64,000 bases of DNA from Pseudomonas sp. M30-35 (GCF_002163625.1 NZ_CP020892.1:4650001-4714000); one strand, 5' to 3'; shown: positions 28,321 through 38,299, counted from the stretch's first letter. Numbers and translations: made by a program. Notes: a model not told the origin generated them from the sequence alone.

Positions 28321-28642
28321 GATGACCTCACTCCCCTTATCGGTTTCTCTGTTATACGCCCGATTAGAGACACTTTCCTAACAATCGGCTTATTCAATTT
28401 GCGACTGGAACCCTAAACGACGGGTGCCAACTGTTCTTGTAAAAGCCAGAGTATGCTCCCCGCCAATCGCCATCAAGGCACTCTGCCGAGAAAATTTCAT
28501 ACGGGCGTTTAATCTGTGTCCCGCGCAAAGCAGGGCTTACAGCTTAAGACTGGGGAGTTGATCGCTGTGCAGCCGCAAGACTGCACAACTGCATAAGCAG
28601 AGACTGACTTTGTGACAAACCCAAAAAGGCTTAGGAGAAGAT
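28321..28642. other. 322-bp intergenic region (algQ / dsbB)
   Basis: Promoter and leader space for algQ plus the 3' flank of dsbB. A perfect inverted repeat, TGTGCAG (28566-28572) and CTGCACA (28581-28587), sits about 60 bases past the dsbB stop and lacks a T run. No reading frame is convincing. Confidence 0.5.
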
Positions 28643-29134
28643 TTACCCGCGGCGAAATAACTGCAGCAAAGAAAAGATGATCATCGCGATGAATGCCAAC
28701 AGGCTCCATTCAGGAATGCTCATGCCAAACAGGGTCCAGTTGACCTCGGCACAGTCAGCAGAACCGTGTAATACCACGCGGATAATTTCCTGGAACGGCA
28801 GCGCGTTCATCATGTATTCAAGGCTGGGCAAGCAAGCCGGTAACTGGTCAGCCGGAACGCTTTGCAGCCAGATTTGGCGGGCCGCAGTGCCTGCACCGAT
28901 CAAGGCGCTGAACAAAGCGAGGCCAGCATATATTCGCCGACCGATGCGCCCCGGGCCATGGATGGCGGCAATCAGGCAGAACAGCGCAAAAGCAATCACC
29001 GCGATACGCTGCAGAATACACAGCGGGCAAGGTTCCAAGCCAACAACATGCTCAAGATAGAGCGCACCGCCCATCAAGGCGACACAACCAAGGAAGGCGA
29101 GCAAAAATAGACTACGTGGGCTAGCCAAGTGCAT
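28643..29134 (-). CDS. dsbB: disulfide bond formation protein B (DsbB/DsbH type)
   Basis: Inner-membrane protein of 163 residues with four hydrophobic helices that reoxidises periplasmic DsbA and passes electrons to quinone. The first catalytic pair is the CPLC in VGLEPCPLCILQRI. The second periplasmic pair is the Cys in LPACLPSLEYMM and the Cys in GSADCAEVNW. Arg in the CILQR segment, which interacts with ubiquinone, is kept. Position next to algQ corresponds to the second DsbB homologue of P. aeruginosa (dsbH) rather than to dsbB proper, so the symbol is provisional. The start (MHLASPRSLFLL) is unambiguous. Confidence 0.92.
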   Translation of the reverse strand: MHLASPRSLFLLAFLGCVALMGGALYLEHVVGLEPCPLCILQRIAVIAFALFCLIAAIHGPGRIGRRIYAGLALFSALIGAGTAARQIWLQSVPADQLPACLPSLEYMMNALPFQEIIRVVLHGSADCAEVNWTLFGMSIPEWSLLAFIAMIIFSLLQLFRRG

Positions 29135-29296
29135 GGTGGCTCCGAAGGATCATGACAAAGGCGCCTACGGTAGTAGAAAGCACCTAAGCGTTTCAAGGTA
29201 AAAGCGCGCTCTAGCGCAACTGACTGTCTCTTAACGGCAACCGCACGTCGGCTGAAGCGCGAACTAAACTACCTGCTAATCAAATCAAAACCAATA

Positions 29297-29322
29297 AAAA
29301 GCCCTTGCAAGCAAGGGCTTTT
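29297..29322 (-). terminator. terminator of the hemCDXY operon
   Basis: Perfect 12-bp stem, AAAAGCCCTTGC (29297-29308) and GCAAGGGCTTTT (29311-29322), with two central bases. It lies just past the hemY stop and is followed leftward by T-rich sequence (TTTTATTGG). Confidence 0.88.
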
Positions 29323-29336
29323 AACCGCGTGCGCGT

Positions 29337-30584
29337 TTAACCGTGAGTGTGAGTCGCTACGGGTAAAGCACTGAGTCGCTGATCAAGCAGACCCAAACCT
29401 TCCTGGAACAGTTGATTGCTGCGCTCAACATCACCCAACTGCGCCAGCAAGCGTGCCAGCTCGGCGCAGGTTTCTGGATGACGCTGGAAGCGCAGACTGG
29501 CGTCGAAGTATTCCTTGGCCTTGCCCCACAGTTGGTTGTGCTCGCAGATGCGCCCCAATGTAAGGAGCAGGTCAGCGTCAGTCGGGTGAGCCTTTAGCCA
29601 GCTCTCAGCAGTCTGTAGCTGGCGCGCACCATCGCTGCTGCGCAACAAGCCATAGAGACGCACTAAACGGCTGTCATAGTTACGCTTCAACGCTGCCCGC
29701 AATATGGCTTCTGCGTCCTCTTCACTGCCCAGTTGGCGCAACTGCTCGGCATACATTGCCACTAGCATCGGCTCTTGCTGCTGCGCAGCAGAAAGCTGCT
29801 TCCAGGCTTTATTCAGATTAGTCAGCGCGGCTTCATGGCCGCCCTCTTCACTGGCCGCCGCTGTGGCCAAGCGACCACGCCAAGCTTTGAGCTCAAGATC
29901 AGCCAAGGCCTCACCGCTGAGCATCTTTTCTTTACGTACAGTCGACAAGATACCAAGCAATGCTGACCAATCCTGATTACGCACATACAACTGCTGCAAT
30001 TGCTTCAACACTTGTTGATTGCTCGGATGCCGCTCATGCATCACCTGCAGCGTTTCCAGCGCAGCGCCTAACTCACCGCGAGCTTGCTGAAACTCGGCAT
30101 GACTCAGTGCCACAGCAAGTTCCGCTTGCGGCTGACGCTCAAGTGCGCGCTCAAGCAGCGCATCGCATTCTTCCTTCTGGCCCAGTTCGTGAGCCGCACG
30201 GGCAGCGCCAAGGTAATACATCAGCGGCAGTGGTTCAGCCTCAGCGGCTTTACGTAAATGGCGTAGCGCAGCTGACCAGCGTCCTTCAACCAGATCAACA
30301 AAACCTTGTTCGGAGGCCAATCGCACACGACGATTGTGGTGCAGACGTGACCATGGGTTAACCAGTCGCCCAGAGGTTACCAACAAACGCAGCAGCAGGC
30401 GCAACAGGTAGACAATCAGCCAGATCGCCGCGATCAACGCGAGGAAGATCCATAGGCTGGATTCATACCGAAAGCTCTTGTAGGCCAGCAGTACATAACC
30501 TTTGTGCTCAGCAATTGAGTAGCCAAGCAGAGCCAGCCCGCCAGCAACCAGCAGAATTAATATCAGCAGGGAAGCGCGTTTCAT
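29337..30584 (-). CDS. hemY: haem biosynthesis protein HemY (TPR type)
   Basis: Membrane-anchored protein of 415 residues and not the protoporphyrinogen oxidase also called HemY. Two N-terminal hydrophobic helices (LLILILLVAGGLALLGYSI and LWIFLALIAAIWLIVYLL) are followed by a cytoplasmic/periplasmic array of TPR helices from about residue 110, for example RHLRKAAEAEPLPLMYYLGAARAAHELG and the C-terminal LRFQRHPETCAELARLLAQLGD. It ends a conserved operon with hemC, hemD and hemX. Its ATG overlaps the hemX stop by four bases (ATGA). Its function in tetrapyrrole synthesis is inferred from context in all species. Confidence 0.94.
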   Translation of the reverse strand: MKRASLLILILLVAGGLALLGYSIAEHKGYVLLAYKSFRYESSLWIFLALIAAIWLIVYLLRLLLRLLVTSGRLVNPWSRLHHNRRVRLASEQGFVDLVEGRWSAALRHLRKAAEAEPLPLMYYLGAARAAHELGQKEECDALLERALERQPQAELAVALSHAEFQQARGELGAALETLQVMHERHPSNQQVLKQLQQLYVRNQDWSALLGILSTVRKEKMLSGEALADLELKAWRGRLATAAASEEGGHEAALTNLNKAWKQLSAAQQQEPMLVAMYAEQLRQLGSEEDAEAILRAALKRNYDSRLVRLYGLLRSSDGARQLQTAESWLKAHPTDADLLLTLGRICEHNQLWGKAKEYFDASLRFQRHPETCAELARLLAQLGDVERSNQLFQEGLGLLDQRLSALPVATHTHG

Positions 30585-31720
30585 TGAGCCGCCTCCTCCG
30601 TCGCTGGCTTATCTGCAACCGGTGCATCTTTCAGGCGCTCACGAGCCGATTGCTTTTGCTCGATATAAGCCTGCATGGCGTTGATTGAGTTGGTTAGATC
30701 CGGTGCTTTGACTTCAATGCTTTGATCAATCAACTCGCCCACGCGCGCGCGCAAGGCACGGCTGCTTGGGTTGTCTTTATTGAAGTTGCCATCGAGTACG
30801 TCAGCCGCCTGAGTCAGCGCCTGTTTGTACACTGCAGTCTGGCCATGCAAGGCCGCCCATTGCGCCTGCTCCAGCGCCAGGCTCAAAGCCAGGCGAACCT
30901 GAGTCAGGCTTTGGCCAGCCAGGAGTGGACGAATATTCTGATCGGCATTGAAGTCCAGGCGCACGTACTGCCCAGCGGTTTGCAGAACACCGGCCCACCA
31001 GCCTTCACCATAGTTTTCCTCAGCCAATTGACCGAGCACCCCGCCGTCATCTTTAAAAGATGGGTTCAACGCATTGAGCTGCATGCCCTGATCGCGCAAG
31101 GCGCCGAGTTGCAAGAACAGGCCGGTGCGATCCGGATTGGGCGTAGTCAGTAGCGCTTCAAGACTTTTCGCCAACTGCTCACGAACTGCGTAGGCGGCCG
31201 GGTCATCCTGATCGCGGACGATTTCATCAGCAGTACGCACCAACGCCGTTGCGCTGTTGATATCTTGCAGCGCCGACAACCGCAGGCTTGCCAAGCGCAG
31301 CAAATGCTCGGCCTCAGCTAAGCGCCATTCCTGACGGCTCGCGCCGAGCACGGTTTCAAGGCGCTTGTTGAGCAACTGCTGATCGCCCTGCAACTGCAGC
31401 ACCAGGCGCCGACGCTCATCCAATTCATCCGGGGGTGGCAGCGACTGCAAACGGCTGTCGAGGCTCTTGGCCTGCTGAGAAAGCGCTGCAGCCTGAGCTT
31501 GGGTTTGTTCAAGTTGAGCCACTTGTTGCTGCTCGTTTGTTTGCAACATGCGCAGTTGCCAGACACCCCAGCCGCCAATAGCAATGCCAGTGGCGCCCAG
31601 CAATAAGGCGATTAACGCGAGGCCATTACCGCTTGACGATTTCGCACGCTCTGGCGCTTTAGTCGTTGGCTTGGGTGCATCCTGCACAGGCTGCTCTTTC
31701 GGGGAAGTCGCTTCGCTCAC
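30581..31720 (-). CDS. hemX: HemX-like membrane protein (uroporphyrin-III methyltransferase-like annotation)
   Basis: Protein of 379 residues with a disordered acidic/basic N-terminus, a single transmembrane helix (about residues 33-55, LALIALLLGATGIAIGGWGVW), a coiled coil (QVAQLEQTQAQAAALSQQAKSL), and a helical C-terminal domain. It is often labelled uroporphyrin-III C-methyltransferase but lacks the catalytic methylase fold, so that name is misleading. I start at the GTG at 31720, which has AAGGA about eight bases upstream and lies 16 bases past the hemD stop; the frame to 31795 overlaps hemD. Overlaps hemY by four bases. Confidence 0.9.
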   Translation of the reverse strand: MSEATSPKEQPVQDAPKPTTKAPERAKSSSGNGLALIALLLGATGIAIGGWGVWQLRMLQTNEQQQVAQLEQTQAQAAALSQQAKSLDSRLQSLPPPDELDERRRLVLQLQGDQQLLNKRLETVLGASRQEWRLAEAEHLLRLASLRLSALQDINSATALVRTADEIVRDQDDPAAYAVREQLAKSLEALLTTPNPDRTGLFLQLGALRDQGMQLNALNPSFKDDGGVLGQLAEENYGEGWWAGVLQTAGQYVRLDFNADQNIRPLLAGQSLTQVRLALSLALEQAQWAALHGQTAVYKQALTQAADVLDGNFNKDNPSSRALRARVGELIDQSIEVKAPDLTNSINAMQAYIEQKQSARERLKDAPVADKPATEEAAQ

Positions 31721-31736
31721 GTATCCATCCTTTGTA

Positions 31737-32510
31737 TCAGAGGGCGGGGGCAGACTCAGCCTGCAACGCCACCAACAAAGCCGCAGCATTAGCACCGCGA
31801 CAGTTCACTACAATTTCAGCTCCTGCCGCGCGCGCTTGTTCGGCGACACGCTGACTGGGTACAAATAAGGTTAGCTTGCTTAATGCTGGCCATTGTTCGC
31901 CTGCCAGTTGCTGCAAGTGTTTAAACCCTTGACCACTGCTCACCAATACGCCGTTAAGCTGATTTGAGCACAGAGTCGCTTGCAGGGTTCCCGCAGGATA
32001 TTGCGGCAGCTCACGACGATACAAGCCTAGATAATCCACCACTACACCCCGACGGCGCAAACTGTCGGCGAGCATTTCTCGACCCTCTTCGCCGCGAATG
32101 ATCAAAACTCGGGGCGCATGGCCCGTGTTTAATGCTTGCTTGAGTCGAGGCAAGGCAAGCAGTGCTTCACTGTCATCACCCTGCTCTGGCCAGTGCGCAG
32201 CCAAACCATAATTAACCAAGATTTCGCCAGTCGCGGCGCCCACGCTAAACCAGGGTTGCGCGGAAGAAGGCTGAATCTGATTGCGCTCAAGTAGCTGTGT
32301 AGCCAAACGTGCAGCGGGTTTACTGACAACAATTACCGCGCAGTAACCCTCAAGCTTACGAAGGATTACCCGCTGCTCGGCGGTCTCATCCAGCGCGACG
32401 ATATTCAGTAGTGGCAAACTGCAGCTGTAGACCCCGTGTGCGGCCAAGATAGCGGCCAGCGCCTCGCATTCATCCTGCGGGCGGGTCAGCAGCAAACGCC
32501 ATTGACTCAC
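31737..32510 (-). CDS. hemD: uroporphyrinogen-III synthase
   Basis: HemD inverts ring D and cyclises hydroxymethylbilane to uroporphyrinogen III, the branch point to haem, sirohaem and B12. The protein has 257 residues, the usual size. The poorly conserved family is recognisable from [19 protein letters not shown] at the N-terminus, [19 protein letters not shown] in the first domain, [20 protein letters not shown] in the linker region and [15 protein letters not shown] in the second domain. It overlaps hemC by four bases (ATGA) and is followed after 16 bases by hemX. Confidence 0.95.
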   Translation of the reverse strand: MSQWRLLLTRPQDECEALAAILAAHGVYSCSLPLLNIVALDETAEQRVILRKLEGYCAVIVVSKPAARLATQLLERNQIQPSSAQPWFSVGAATGEILVNYGLAAHWPEQGDDSEALLALPRLKQALNTGHAPRVLIIRGEEGREMLADSLRRRGVVVDYLGLYRRELPQYPAGTLQATLCSNQLNGVLVSSGQGFKHLQQLAGEQWPALSKLTLFVPSQRVAEQARAAGAEIVVNCRGANAAALLVALQAESAPAL

Positions 32511-33445
32511 GCGTGGCCTGCCTCACCATACACGGCTTCAAGAATGGCTTCGGCACCTTGCCCAAGCAAATCTTCAGCGACCGCTATACCGAGCGCTTCT
32601 GCTTCTGCCAATGGCGCACGACTCTGCGCGCTCAAGAGCAAGCCGCCGTCAGGTTGGCCGACCAAGCCACGCAACCAGAGCTGTTCACCCTCGATAATCG
32701 CATAACAGGCGATTGGCACCTGACAACCGCCATTCAGACGCTTGTTCAACGCCCGCTCAGCCGTGACGCGCACCGCCGTTTCGCGGTGATTCAATGGCTC
32801 AAGCAGCGCATGAATCTCAGCATCAGCGCTGCGGCACTCAATACCGACTGCGCCCTGCCCGCCGGCTGGCAAGCTGTCCTCAACACTGATGGAGTCGCGG
32901 ATACGCTCACCGAAACCGAGGCGGATTAAACCCGCAGCGGCCAGAATAATTGCGTCGTACTCACCCGCATCGAGCTTAGCCAGACGCGTATTGACGTTGC
33001 CACGCAGGAAGTTGATGGTCAAATCAGGACGGCGCGCCAACAATTGCGCCTGACGTCGCAGGCTCGACGTACCGACAATACTGCCAGCCGGTAACGCAGC
33101 GAGGCTGTCAAAGGTGTTGGAGACGAAGGCATCCCGCGGGTCTTCTCGCTCACAGATGCAATACAAACCGAGGCCTTCAGGAAAGTCCATCGGCACGTCT
33201 TTCATCGAATGAACGGCGATATCCGCCTGGTTTTCCAGTAATGCGGTTTCCAGCTCTTTAACGAACAAACCCTTGCCGCCAATCTTAGCCAGCGGCGCAT
33301 CCAGCAGCTTGTCGCCACGGCTAACCATTGGCACCAAACTGACTACCAAGCCTGGGTGAGCTTGTTCTAGACGAGCCTTTACGTGCTCGGCCTGCCACAA
33401 GGCTAAGGCACTTTTACGGGTCGCGATGCGAATTTCACGGGGCAT
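32507..33445 (-). CDS. hemC: hydroxymethylbilane synthase (porphobilinogen deaminase)
   Basis: HemC joins four porphobilinogen units into hydroxymethylbilane, using a covalent dipyrromethane cofactor. The protein has 312 residues from the ATG at 33445 (the frame continues six bases to a TTG). The cofactor Cys lies in [12 protein letters not shown], and the substrate-binding arginines are in [18 protein letters not shown] and [19 protein letters not shown]. The catalytic Asp region is [15 protein letters not shown]. First gene of hemC-hemD-hemX-hemY, which are closely spaced or overlapping. It lies 96 bases after algR on the same strand, so some readthrough from algZR is possible. Confidence 0.97.
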   Translation of the reverse strand: MPREIRIATRKSALALWQAEHVKARLEQAHPGLVVSLVPMVSRGDKLLDAPLAKIGGKGLFVKELETALLENQADIAVHSMKDVPMDFPEGLGLYCICEREDPRDAFVSNTFDSLAALPAGSIVGTSSLRRQAQLLARRPDLTINFLRGNVNTRLAKLDAGEYDAIILAAAGLIRLGFGERIRDSISVEDSLPAGGQGAVGIECRSADAEIHALLEPLNHRETAVRVTAERALNKRLNGGCQVPIACYAIIEGEQLWLRGLVGQPDGGLLLSAQSRAPLAEAEALGIAVAEDLLGQGAEAILEAVYGEAGHA

Positions 33446-33541
33446 GGGCAATTCCAGAATACGAACTGCCCCAGATAATAACAGGCTACGGCGTTACGAG
33501 CCTCCCGGCACTGATGCAGCAATACTTATGATTTGGCCGGA

Positions 33542-34288
33542 CTAAAGACTGTTCATTAATTTGCGAACACCCGCGACATGCCGACGACTGACCACCAGCG
33601 CATCACCATCAAGCCCTTTGAGGAACAATTGGAAGTGGCCCAGCGGCGTACGCTGCAGACGCTCAATGCGTTCGCGCGCAACGAGTGCATTGCGGTGAAT
33701 ACGCACAAATCCGTCGCCGAACTCATCTTCAAGCGCCTTCAGCGGCTCATCCAGCAAGACTTCGCCATGTTCATGGCGCAGGGTCACGTATTTGTGATCG
33801 GCAATGAAATACACCACCTGATCCAAGGGGATCAGCTCGATGCCTTTGCGTGTGCGCGCACTGATATGGGTGCGCGGACCTCCACCCGTTTCGATCGCTG
33901 GCCGGGTCAGTGCCGCAAGTTGCACACGGTTGGGCCGCTCAGCCTTTTTCAAGGCTTCAGCAAGGTGTTCGCTGCGCACCGGCTTAACCAAATAGCCTAC
34001 TGCGCTGACCTGAAATGCCTCCACGGCAAACTCATCGTGGGCAGTACAGAAAATCACCGCGGGCGGCGCTTCGCGTTCGCACAGTTTCGCTGCGACCTGT
34101 AATCCATCCAGGCCCGGCATGCGGATATCCAACAGCACAACATCAGGCTTCAGGCTGTCAATCAGGCTCAGTGCCTCCTCGCCATTGCTAGCAGCTGGCT
34201 CAAGGACACGGTAACCATCGAGTTCGCCAACCATTCGGCTTAGGCGCTCTCGAGCTAGGGGTTCGTCATCGACGATAAGAACATTCAT
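33542..34288 (-). CDS. algR: response regulator AlgR (LytTR type)
   Basis: AlgR controls alginate, type IV pili and virulence genes in P. aeruginosa. Here it is 248 residues from the ATG at 34288, the known AlgR length. The receiver domain has the acidic pocket D7-D8, the phospho-acceptor D54 in VVLLDIRMPG and the lysine in GYLVKPVRSEHL. The C-terminal LytTR DNA-binding domain has YFIADHKYVTLRHEHGEVL and FVRIHRNALVARERIE. Its start overlaps the algZ stop by four bases (ATGA), so sensor and regulator are translationally coupled. Confidence 0.97.
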   Translation of the reverse strand: MNVLIVDDEPLARERLSRMVGELDGYRVLEPAASNGEEALSLIDSLKPDVVLLDIRMPGLDGLQVAAKLCEREAPPAVIFCTAHDEFAVEAFQVSAVGYLVKPVRSEHLAEALKKAERPNRVQLAALTRPAIETGGGPRTHISARTRKGIELIPLDQVVYFIADHKYVTLRHEHGEVLLDEPLKALEDEFGDGFVRIHRNALVARERIERLQRTPLGHFQLFLKGLDGDALVVSRRHVAGVRKLMNSL

Positions 34289-35364
34289 ATTGCTCTGGCT
34301 TCCTGCGTGAGTCTCGCACAAGGATAGCGTAGACGGGTGTAATGGCGGCCGTCACGGCGCTCCACGCTGAGACTGGCTTTAGACCCAAAAAGTGCCGCAA
34401 GACGTGCATCGATATTTTCCAAGGCGAGGTGAGTACCACGCGAAGGCGGCATGTCTTGCTCAACATAAGGATTACTCACAGTCAGTTGAAACACTCCTTC
34501 GAGGTAATGAGCCTCGACGCAAACCAAACCGCCCTGTACCAATGGCTGGATGCCATATATCAGGGCATTTTCCAGAAGTGGCTGCAGCGTCAGCTGAGGA
34601 ATCGGCAAATCCTCAGGGACATCTGCAACCTCCCACTTCAACTGTAGACGCTCGCCAAGACGATAGTGTTCAATCGATAAATATCGTTGCGCCAGCGCCA
34701 ACTCATCACTCCAGCTAACCAAGCTGCCGGGCTTGGCCAGACTGGCGCGAAACAAATCAGATAAATCCAGCACCGCCTGCTCTGCTTTATTCGGGTCGAG
34801 CACCACCAAGCTGGCAATACTGTTCAAGCTGTTGAACAAAAAATGTGGCCGGATACGCGCCTGCAACGACTCAATGCGCGCACGCAACTCTGCCTGCTCT
34901 TGTTTACGCCATTGGCTCTGCAGATAAAAATAGCGTAGCAGTAGTGCCGACATAATCATGCTGATTAATGCATGTCGCAGATAAAGATTGACCTCGCCAG
35001 CACGGGGCAATTGCCCGCCCAGGTCATAAAAGTCGGCGACCGCAGTACAAATCATGGTCAGCGCAACCACGATGGTGCAACAAAACAGCCCAGCCACTTC
35101 AGCCCGCCAACGCGCCATTAGTGGGCGCAAACGACACAACAGAGCCGCCGAGAGCAATACAATCCATTGCACGAATAACGACGTGAGCGCCAAGCGCACC
35201 CAGTTAAAGCCGGGCAACATAGGCTCAGCCAAGACCAACACCAGCACCAATAACTCAGCGAGCAGGACAATGCTCAGCAGGGCTTCCGGCTGGCAGAGCT
35301 CGGGGACGAAGAAATCATCAACCGGCGCGCGTTGTTCTTCTGTTTTAAATGGTTTATTTCGCAT
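34285..35364 (-). CDS. algZ: AlgZ/FimS sensor histidine kinase (LytS-like)
   Basis: Partner kinase of AlgR, 359 residues from the ATG at 35364. Several membrane helices fill about residues 28-145. The LytS-type His box QARIRPHFLFNSLNSIASLV has the candidate phospho-histidine at about residue 174. An N-box-like LQPLLENALIYGIQP is present. The usual G1 motif (DxGxG) is replaced by LTVSNPY, although a G2-like GTHLALENIDARL follows. This deviant ATP-binding region agrees with the unusual character of P. aeruginosa FimS/AlgZ. Longer frames reach 35439 but run into the divergent promoter region. Confidence 0.94.
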   Translation of the reverse strand: MRNKPFKTEEQRAPVDDFFVPELCQPEALLSIVLLAELLVLVLVLAEPMLPGFNWVRLALTSLFVQWIVLLSAALLCRLRPLMARWRAEVAGLFCCTIVVALTMICTAVADFYDLGGQLPRAGEVNLYLRHALISMIMSALLLRYFYLQSQWRKQEQAELRARIESLQARIRPHFLFNSLNSIASLVVLDPNKAEQAVLDLSDLFRASLAKPGSLVSWSDELALAQRYLSIEHYRLGERLQLKWEVADVPEDLPIPQLTLQPLLENALIYGIQPLVQGGLVCVEAHYLEGVFQLTVSNPYVEQDMPPSRGTHLALENIDARLAALFGSKASLSVERRDGRHYTRLRYPCARLTQEARAI

Positions 35365-35681
35365 CAGCGCAGTTTCCGTGTGGCGCGAAGTCTCAGCAAG
35401 TGGGCAAGCTCTGTACGGTTGAAATAGTGCCGTGAACAACCGGGCAACCCTACAAATTGTGATGCGGGCGACATTGTCAGCAGCGGCTCGGCAAACCTAT
35501 TGTCAAACCTCACCCGGCGATTTTGCGTGTGAGCCCTGTTATTATCGACCCAAGTATCCGTCACGCCGGTCGCGACCCGCTGTTTCAAGCTGCTTTCAGG
35601 CGCCCTCAAGTTGCCTGTTTAATCACTTTGAACATGTGTGGCTGCGTTCTGGCCGAACTAGCGCACCAGCCGAGCGAACTC
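35365..35681. other. 317-bp divergent region between algZ and argH
   Basis: Holds the promoters of both genes. I see no convincing operator, hairpin or open frame; reading frames that extend from argH upstream into it lack family similarity. Confidence 0.55.
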
Positions 35682-37076
35682 ATGAGCACTGAACAGACCA
35701 ACCAATCCTGGGGCGGCCGCTTCAGCGAGCCAGTCGACGCCTTCGTCGCCCGTTTCACCGCCTCTGTCGAATTCGACAAGCGCCTTTACCGCCACGACAT
35801 CATGGGCTCGATTGCCCACGCGACCATGCTCGCCAAAGTCGGTGTGCTCAGTGAAGCAGAGCGCGACACCATTATCGAGGGCCTGGGCAACGTTCAGCGC
35901 GAAATCGAAGCCGGCCAGTTCGACTGGAGTATCGAGCGCGAAGATGTGCACATGAACATCGAAGCCCGCCTCACCGACTTGATCGGTATCACCGGTAAAA
36001 AATTGCACACCGGGCGCAGCCGGAATGATCAGGTCGCAACCGACATTCGCCTGTGGCTACGCGATGAGATAGACATCATCCTCGGTGAAATCACGCGCCT
36101 GCAACAAGGCTTGCTTGAACAGGCACAACGCGAAGCCGAGACTATCATGCCGGGCTTCACTCACCTGCAAACAGCTCAGCCGGTAACCTTTGGCCACCAT
36201 TTGCTGGCCTGGTTCGAAATGCTGTCGCGCGATTACGAACGCCTGGTTGACTGCCGTAAACGCACCAACCGCATGCCGCTGGGCTCGGCCGCACTGGCCG
36301 GTACTACTTACCCGATTCAGCGTGACATGACCGCCGAACTCCTCGGTTTTGATAGCGTCGGCGGTAACTCGCTGGACGGCGTGTCCGATCGCGATTTCGC
36401 CATCGAATTCTGCGCCGCGGCGAGTATTGCAATGATGCACCTGTCGCGCTTCTCGGAAGAGCTGGTGCTATGGACCAGTGCGCAGTTTCAATTTATTGAA
36501 TTGCCGGATCGCTTCTGCACCGGCAGCTCGATCATGCCGCAAAAGAAAAACCCCGACGTACCTGAGCTGGTACGCGGCAAAACGGGTCGTGTATTTGGCG
36601 CTCTGACGGGGCTGCTGACCTTGATGAAAGGCCAACCTCTGGCTTACAACAAGGACAACCAAGAAGACAAAGAGCCACTGTTCGACGCCGCCGATACGCT
36701 GCGTGACAGCCTGCGTGCGTTTGCCGACATGATCCCGGCGATTAAGCCCAAGCATGCAATCATGCGTGAAGCTGCTTTACGTGGTTTCTCGACAGCGACC
36801 GACCTTGCAGACTATCTGGTGCGCAAAGGTCTGCCATTCCGTGATTGCCACGAGATTGTCGGTCACGCGGTGAAATTCGGTGTTGATAGCGGTAAAGATC
36901 TCGCCGAAATGACTCTGGAAGAGCTGCGCGTGTTCAGCGACCAAATCGACGCCGATGTATTTGACGTACTGACGCTTGAAGGCTCAGTCAACGCCCGTGA
37001 TCACATTGGCGGCACCGCACCGGCGCAAGTCAGGGCAGCGGTCAAGCGCGGCGAGGCACTCCTGGCCAGCCGTTAA
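35682..37076 (+). CDS. argH: argininosuccinate lyase
   Basis: ArgH splits argininosuccinate to arginine and fumarate, the last step of arginine synthesis. From the ATG at 35682 the protein has 464 residues, the family norm. The fumarase/aspartase signature [12 protein letters not shown] carries the catalytic Ser in its flexible loop. The other active-site segments are [16 protein letters not shown] and [20 protein letters not shown]. The frame is open to 35523, but the extra residues have no family match. Divergent from algZ; it converges with the glutathione transferase gene across a symmetrical hairpin. Confidence 0.97.
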   Translation: MSTEQTNQSWGGRFSEPVDAFVARFTASVEFDKRLYRHDIMGSIAHATMLAKVGVLSEAERDTIIEGLGNVQREIEAGQFDWSIEREDVHMNIEARLTDLIGITGKKLHTGRSRNDQVATDIRLWLRDEIDIILGEITRLQQGLLEQAQREAETIMPGFTHLQTAQPVTFGHHLLAWFEMLSRDYERLVDCRKRTNRMPLGSAALAGTTYPIQRDMTAELLGFDSVGGNSLDGVSDRDFAIEFCAAASIAMMHLSRFSEELVLWTSAQFQFIELPDRFCTGSSIMPQKKNPDVPELVRGKTGRVFGALTGLLTLMKGQPLAYNKDNQEDKEPLFDAADTLRDSLRAFADMIPAIKPKHAIMREAALRGFSTATDLADYLVRKGLPFRDCHEIVGHAVKFGVDSGKDLAEMTLEELRVFSDQIDADVFDVLTLEGSVNARDHIGGTAPAQVRAAVKRGEALLASR

Positions 37077-37084
37077 TTGCGCGA

Positions 37085-37120
37085 GCCACAGGCGACTAGG
37101 TATTGCTTGTCGCCTGTGGC
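37085..37120. terminator. bidirectional hairpin between argH and GST
   Basis: Perfect 12-bp inverted repeat, GCCACAGGCGAC (37085-37096) and GTCGCCTGTGGC (37109-37120), with a 12-base loop, squarely between two convergent genes. No strong T run on either side, so efficiency is uncertain. Confidence 0.6.
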
Positions 37121-37138
37121 CGGCTTTGCAAGAACCCG

Positions 37139-37810
37139 CTAGGCGTTAGCCTGAGCGCGCGCCTTAATCATTGCCATGAACTCAGGCATGTTGGCTTCTT
37201 TGTCCGCCGCAATTTTCTGTACGTTGGCCTGCTTGTTCATCTGAGCAAGTAATTTGCCAGCCTCTGGAAAGTCAGCCAGCAGATCAATCTCCAATAGCTT
37301 CGCCGCGACCGCACAAGCCAGATCGAAGCTGTACAAGAAATACACATCCGCCAGTGTCATGCTGTCACCGGCAACATAGGGCGCAAATTTGCCGTGACGC
37401 TTCAGCGCGGCAACTCCCGCCAATAACTCTACCTTGCACTTTTCTTTCAGTGCCGGCGCAATCTGCATGCCGAAGAAGGCCTGTGGATAACCTAGTCGCG
37501 CTGGCAACTCGATATACAACTCAATCTCGCGCATCAACGCACGAACCTGTGCCCGCGCATAGGGTTCACTGGGTAACAACGACTTACCGCTGCCCGTCTC
37601 TTCGATATATTCGAGAATAACGCTGGTTTCACTCATGTAGCCCTGCTCAGTGCCCAGCGCAGGGACTTTGCCGCGTGGGCTGATCTTTAGGCTTTGCTCA
37701 CTCTGATCAGGGTGAAACGGCACTTCTTCAAAAGCCATGCCCTTTTCCAGCAGGGCAAACTTGACCATGTTGTAGTAGTTACTAACGGCGAATCCATAAA
37801 GTTTCAGCAT
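37139..37810 (-). CDS. glutathione S-transferase
   Basis: Cytosolic GST of 223 residues from the ATG at 37810, with GGGAG nine bases upstream. The thioredoxin-like N-terminal domain (residues 1-80) has MLKLYGFAVSNYYNMVKFAL, where the catalytic residue would be Ser or Tyr of the SNYYN segment, and the glutathione-binding KVPALGTEQGYMSETSVILEYI with cis-Pro and Glu-Thr/Ser. The all-helical C-terminal domain contains DSMTLADVYFLYSFD, the family capping motif. Substrate unknown. The open frame goes on to 38053 but crosses the divergent small gene. Confidence 0.88.
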   Translation of the reverse strand: MLKLYGFAVSNYYNMVKFALLEKGMAFEEVPFHPDQSEQSLKISPRGKVPALGTEQGYMSETSVILEYIEETGSGKSLLPSEPYARAQVRALMREIELYIELPARLGYPQAFFGMQIAPALKEKCKVELLAGVAALKRHGKFAPYVAGDSMTLADVYFLYSFDLACAVAAKLLEIDLLADFPEAGKLLAQMNKQANVQKIAADKEANMPEFMAMIKARAQANA

Positions 37811-37947
37811 CACGGCAGGCTCCCAGATTGTCCAAGCTAGGGTTATAGACTTGCAAAGCAGCAACTGACCAGCCTTATCAGAGCAGTGAATAGCGAAAGC
37901 TTGTACAGACTGGCACACTGCAAACTCTACCTGCGGACGAGACTGAA

Positions 37948-38217
37948 ATGAGCGATATCGAAAACAACGAAGACGAGACATTTGCTGAAGATCGATTGAT
38001 CGAAGCAGTCGAAAATCAGATCGAGGCAGGTGAGCCCGCAGCAGCCCGAGCAACCTTGAATAAATTGACGCTGGTGGGCTATGACCGCGATGAGATATTG
38101 CAGTTGATGGCTCAAGTGCTGGCCTATGAAGTCAACAGCATGCTGGAAGCCGATCAGCCGTTTAATCTGCAACGTTATGAGTCAGGTTTACGCGCATTGC
38201 CAGAGTTGCCCGAGTAG
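37948..38217 (+). CDS. small acidic protein of unknown function
   Basis: A protein of 89 residues that I do not recognise as a named family. It is acidic, with a charged N-terminus (MSDIENNEDETFAEDRLIEA) and predicted helices throughout. It has no Cys, signal peptide or membrane segment. The alternation of EAGEPAAARATLNKL and GYDRDEILQLMAQVL suggests a short helical hairpin of TPR-like character. Purine-rich sequence (ACGAGACTGAA) precedes the ATG. It is divergent from the GST gene. Probably a real conserved gene given clean start, length and codon use, but function is open. Confidence 0.65.
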   Translation: MSDIENNEDETFAEDRLIEAVENQIEAGEPAAARATLNKLTLVGYDRDEILQLMAQVLAYEVNSMLEADQPFNLQRYESGLRALPELPE

Positions 38218-38299
38218 GGTCTGCGTCACATGATTGTCGCCAGGTGACATGTGACCAATGCCAAGCACCGGCAATCACGCTAATGGAGGCCATAATCGA

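Noticed and set aside
30581..31720. Uroporphyrin-III C-methyltransferase label for the hemX product
   Set aside because: The protein is a single-helix, coiled-coil membrane protein with no methylase fold visible; the label is inherited from annotation history.
33500..33530. CGGCAC-N5-CAGC resembling a sigma-54 promoter on the plus strand between algR and hemC
   Set aside because: No plus-strand gene follows it, and the -12 element lacks the TTGC core.
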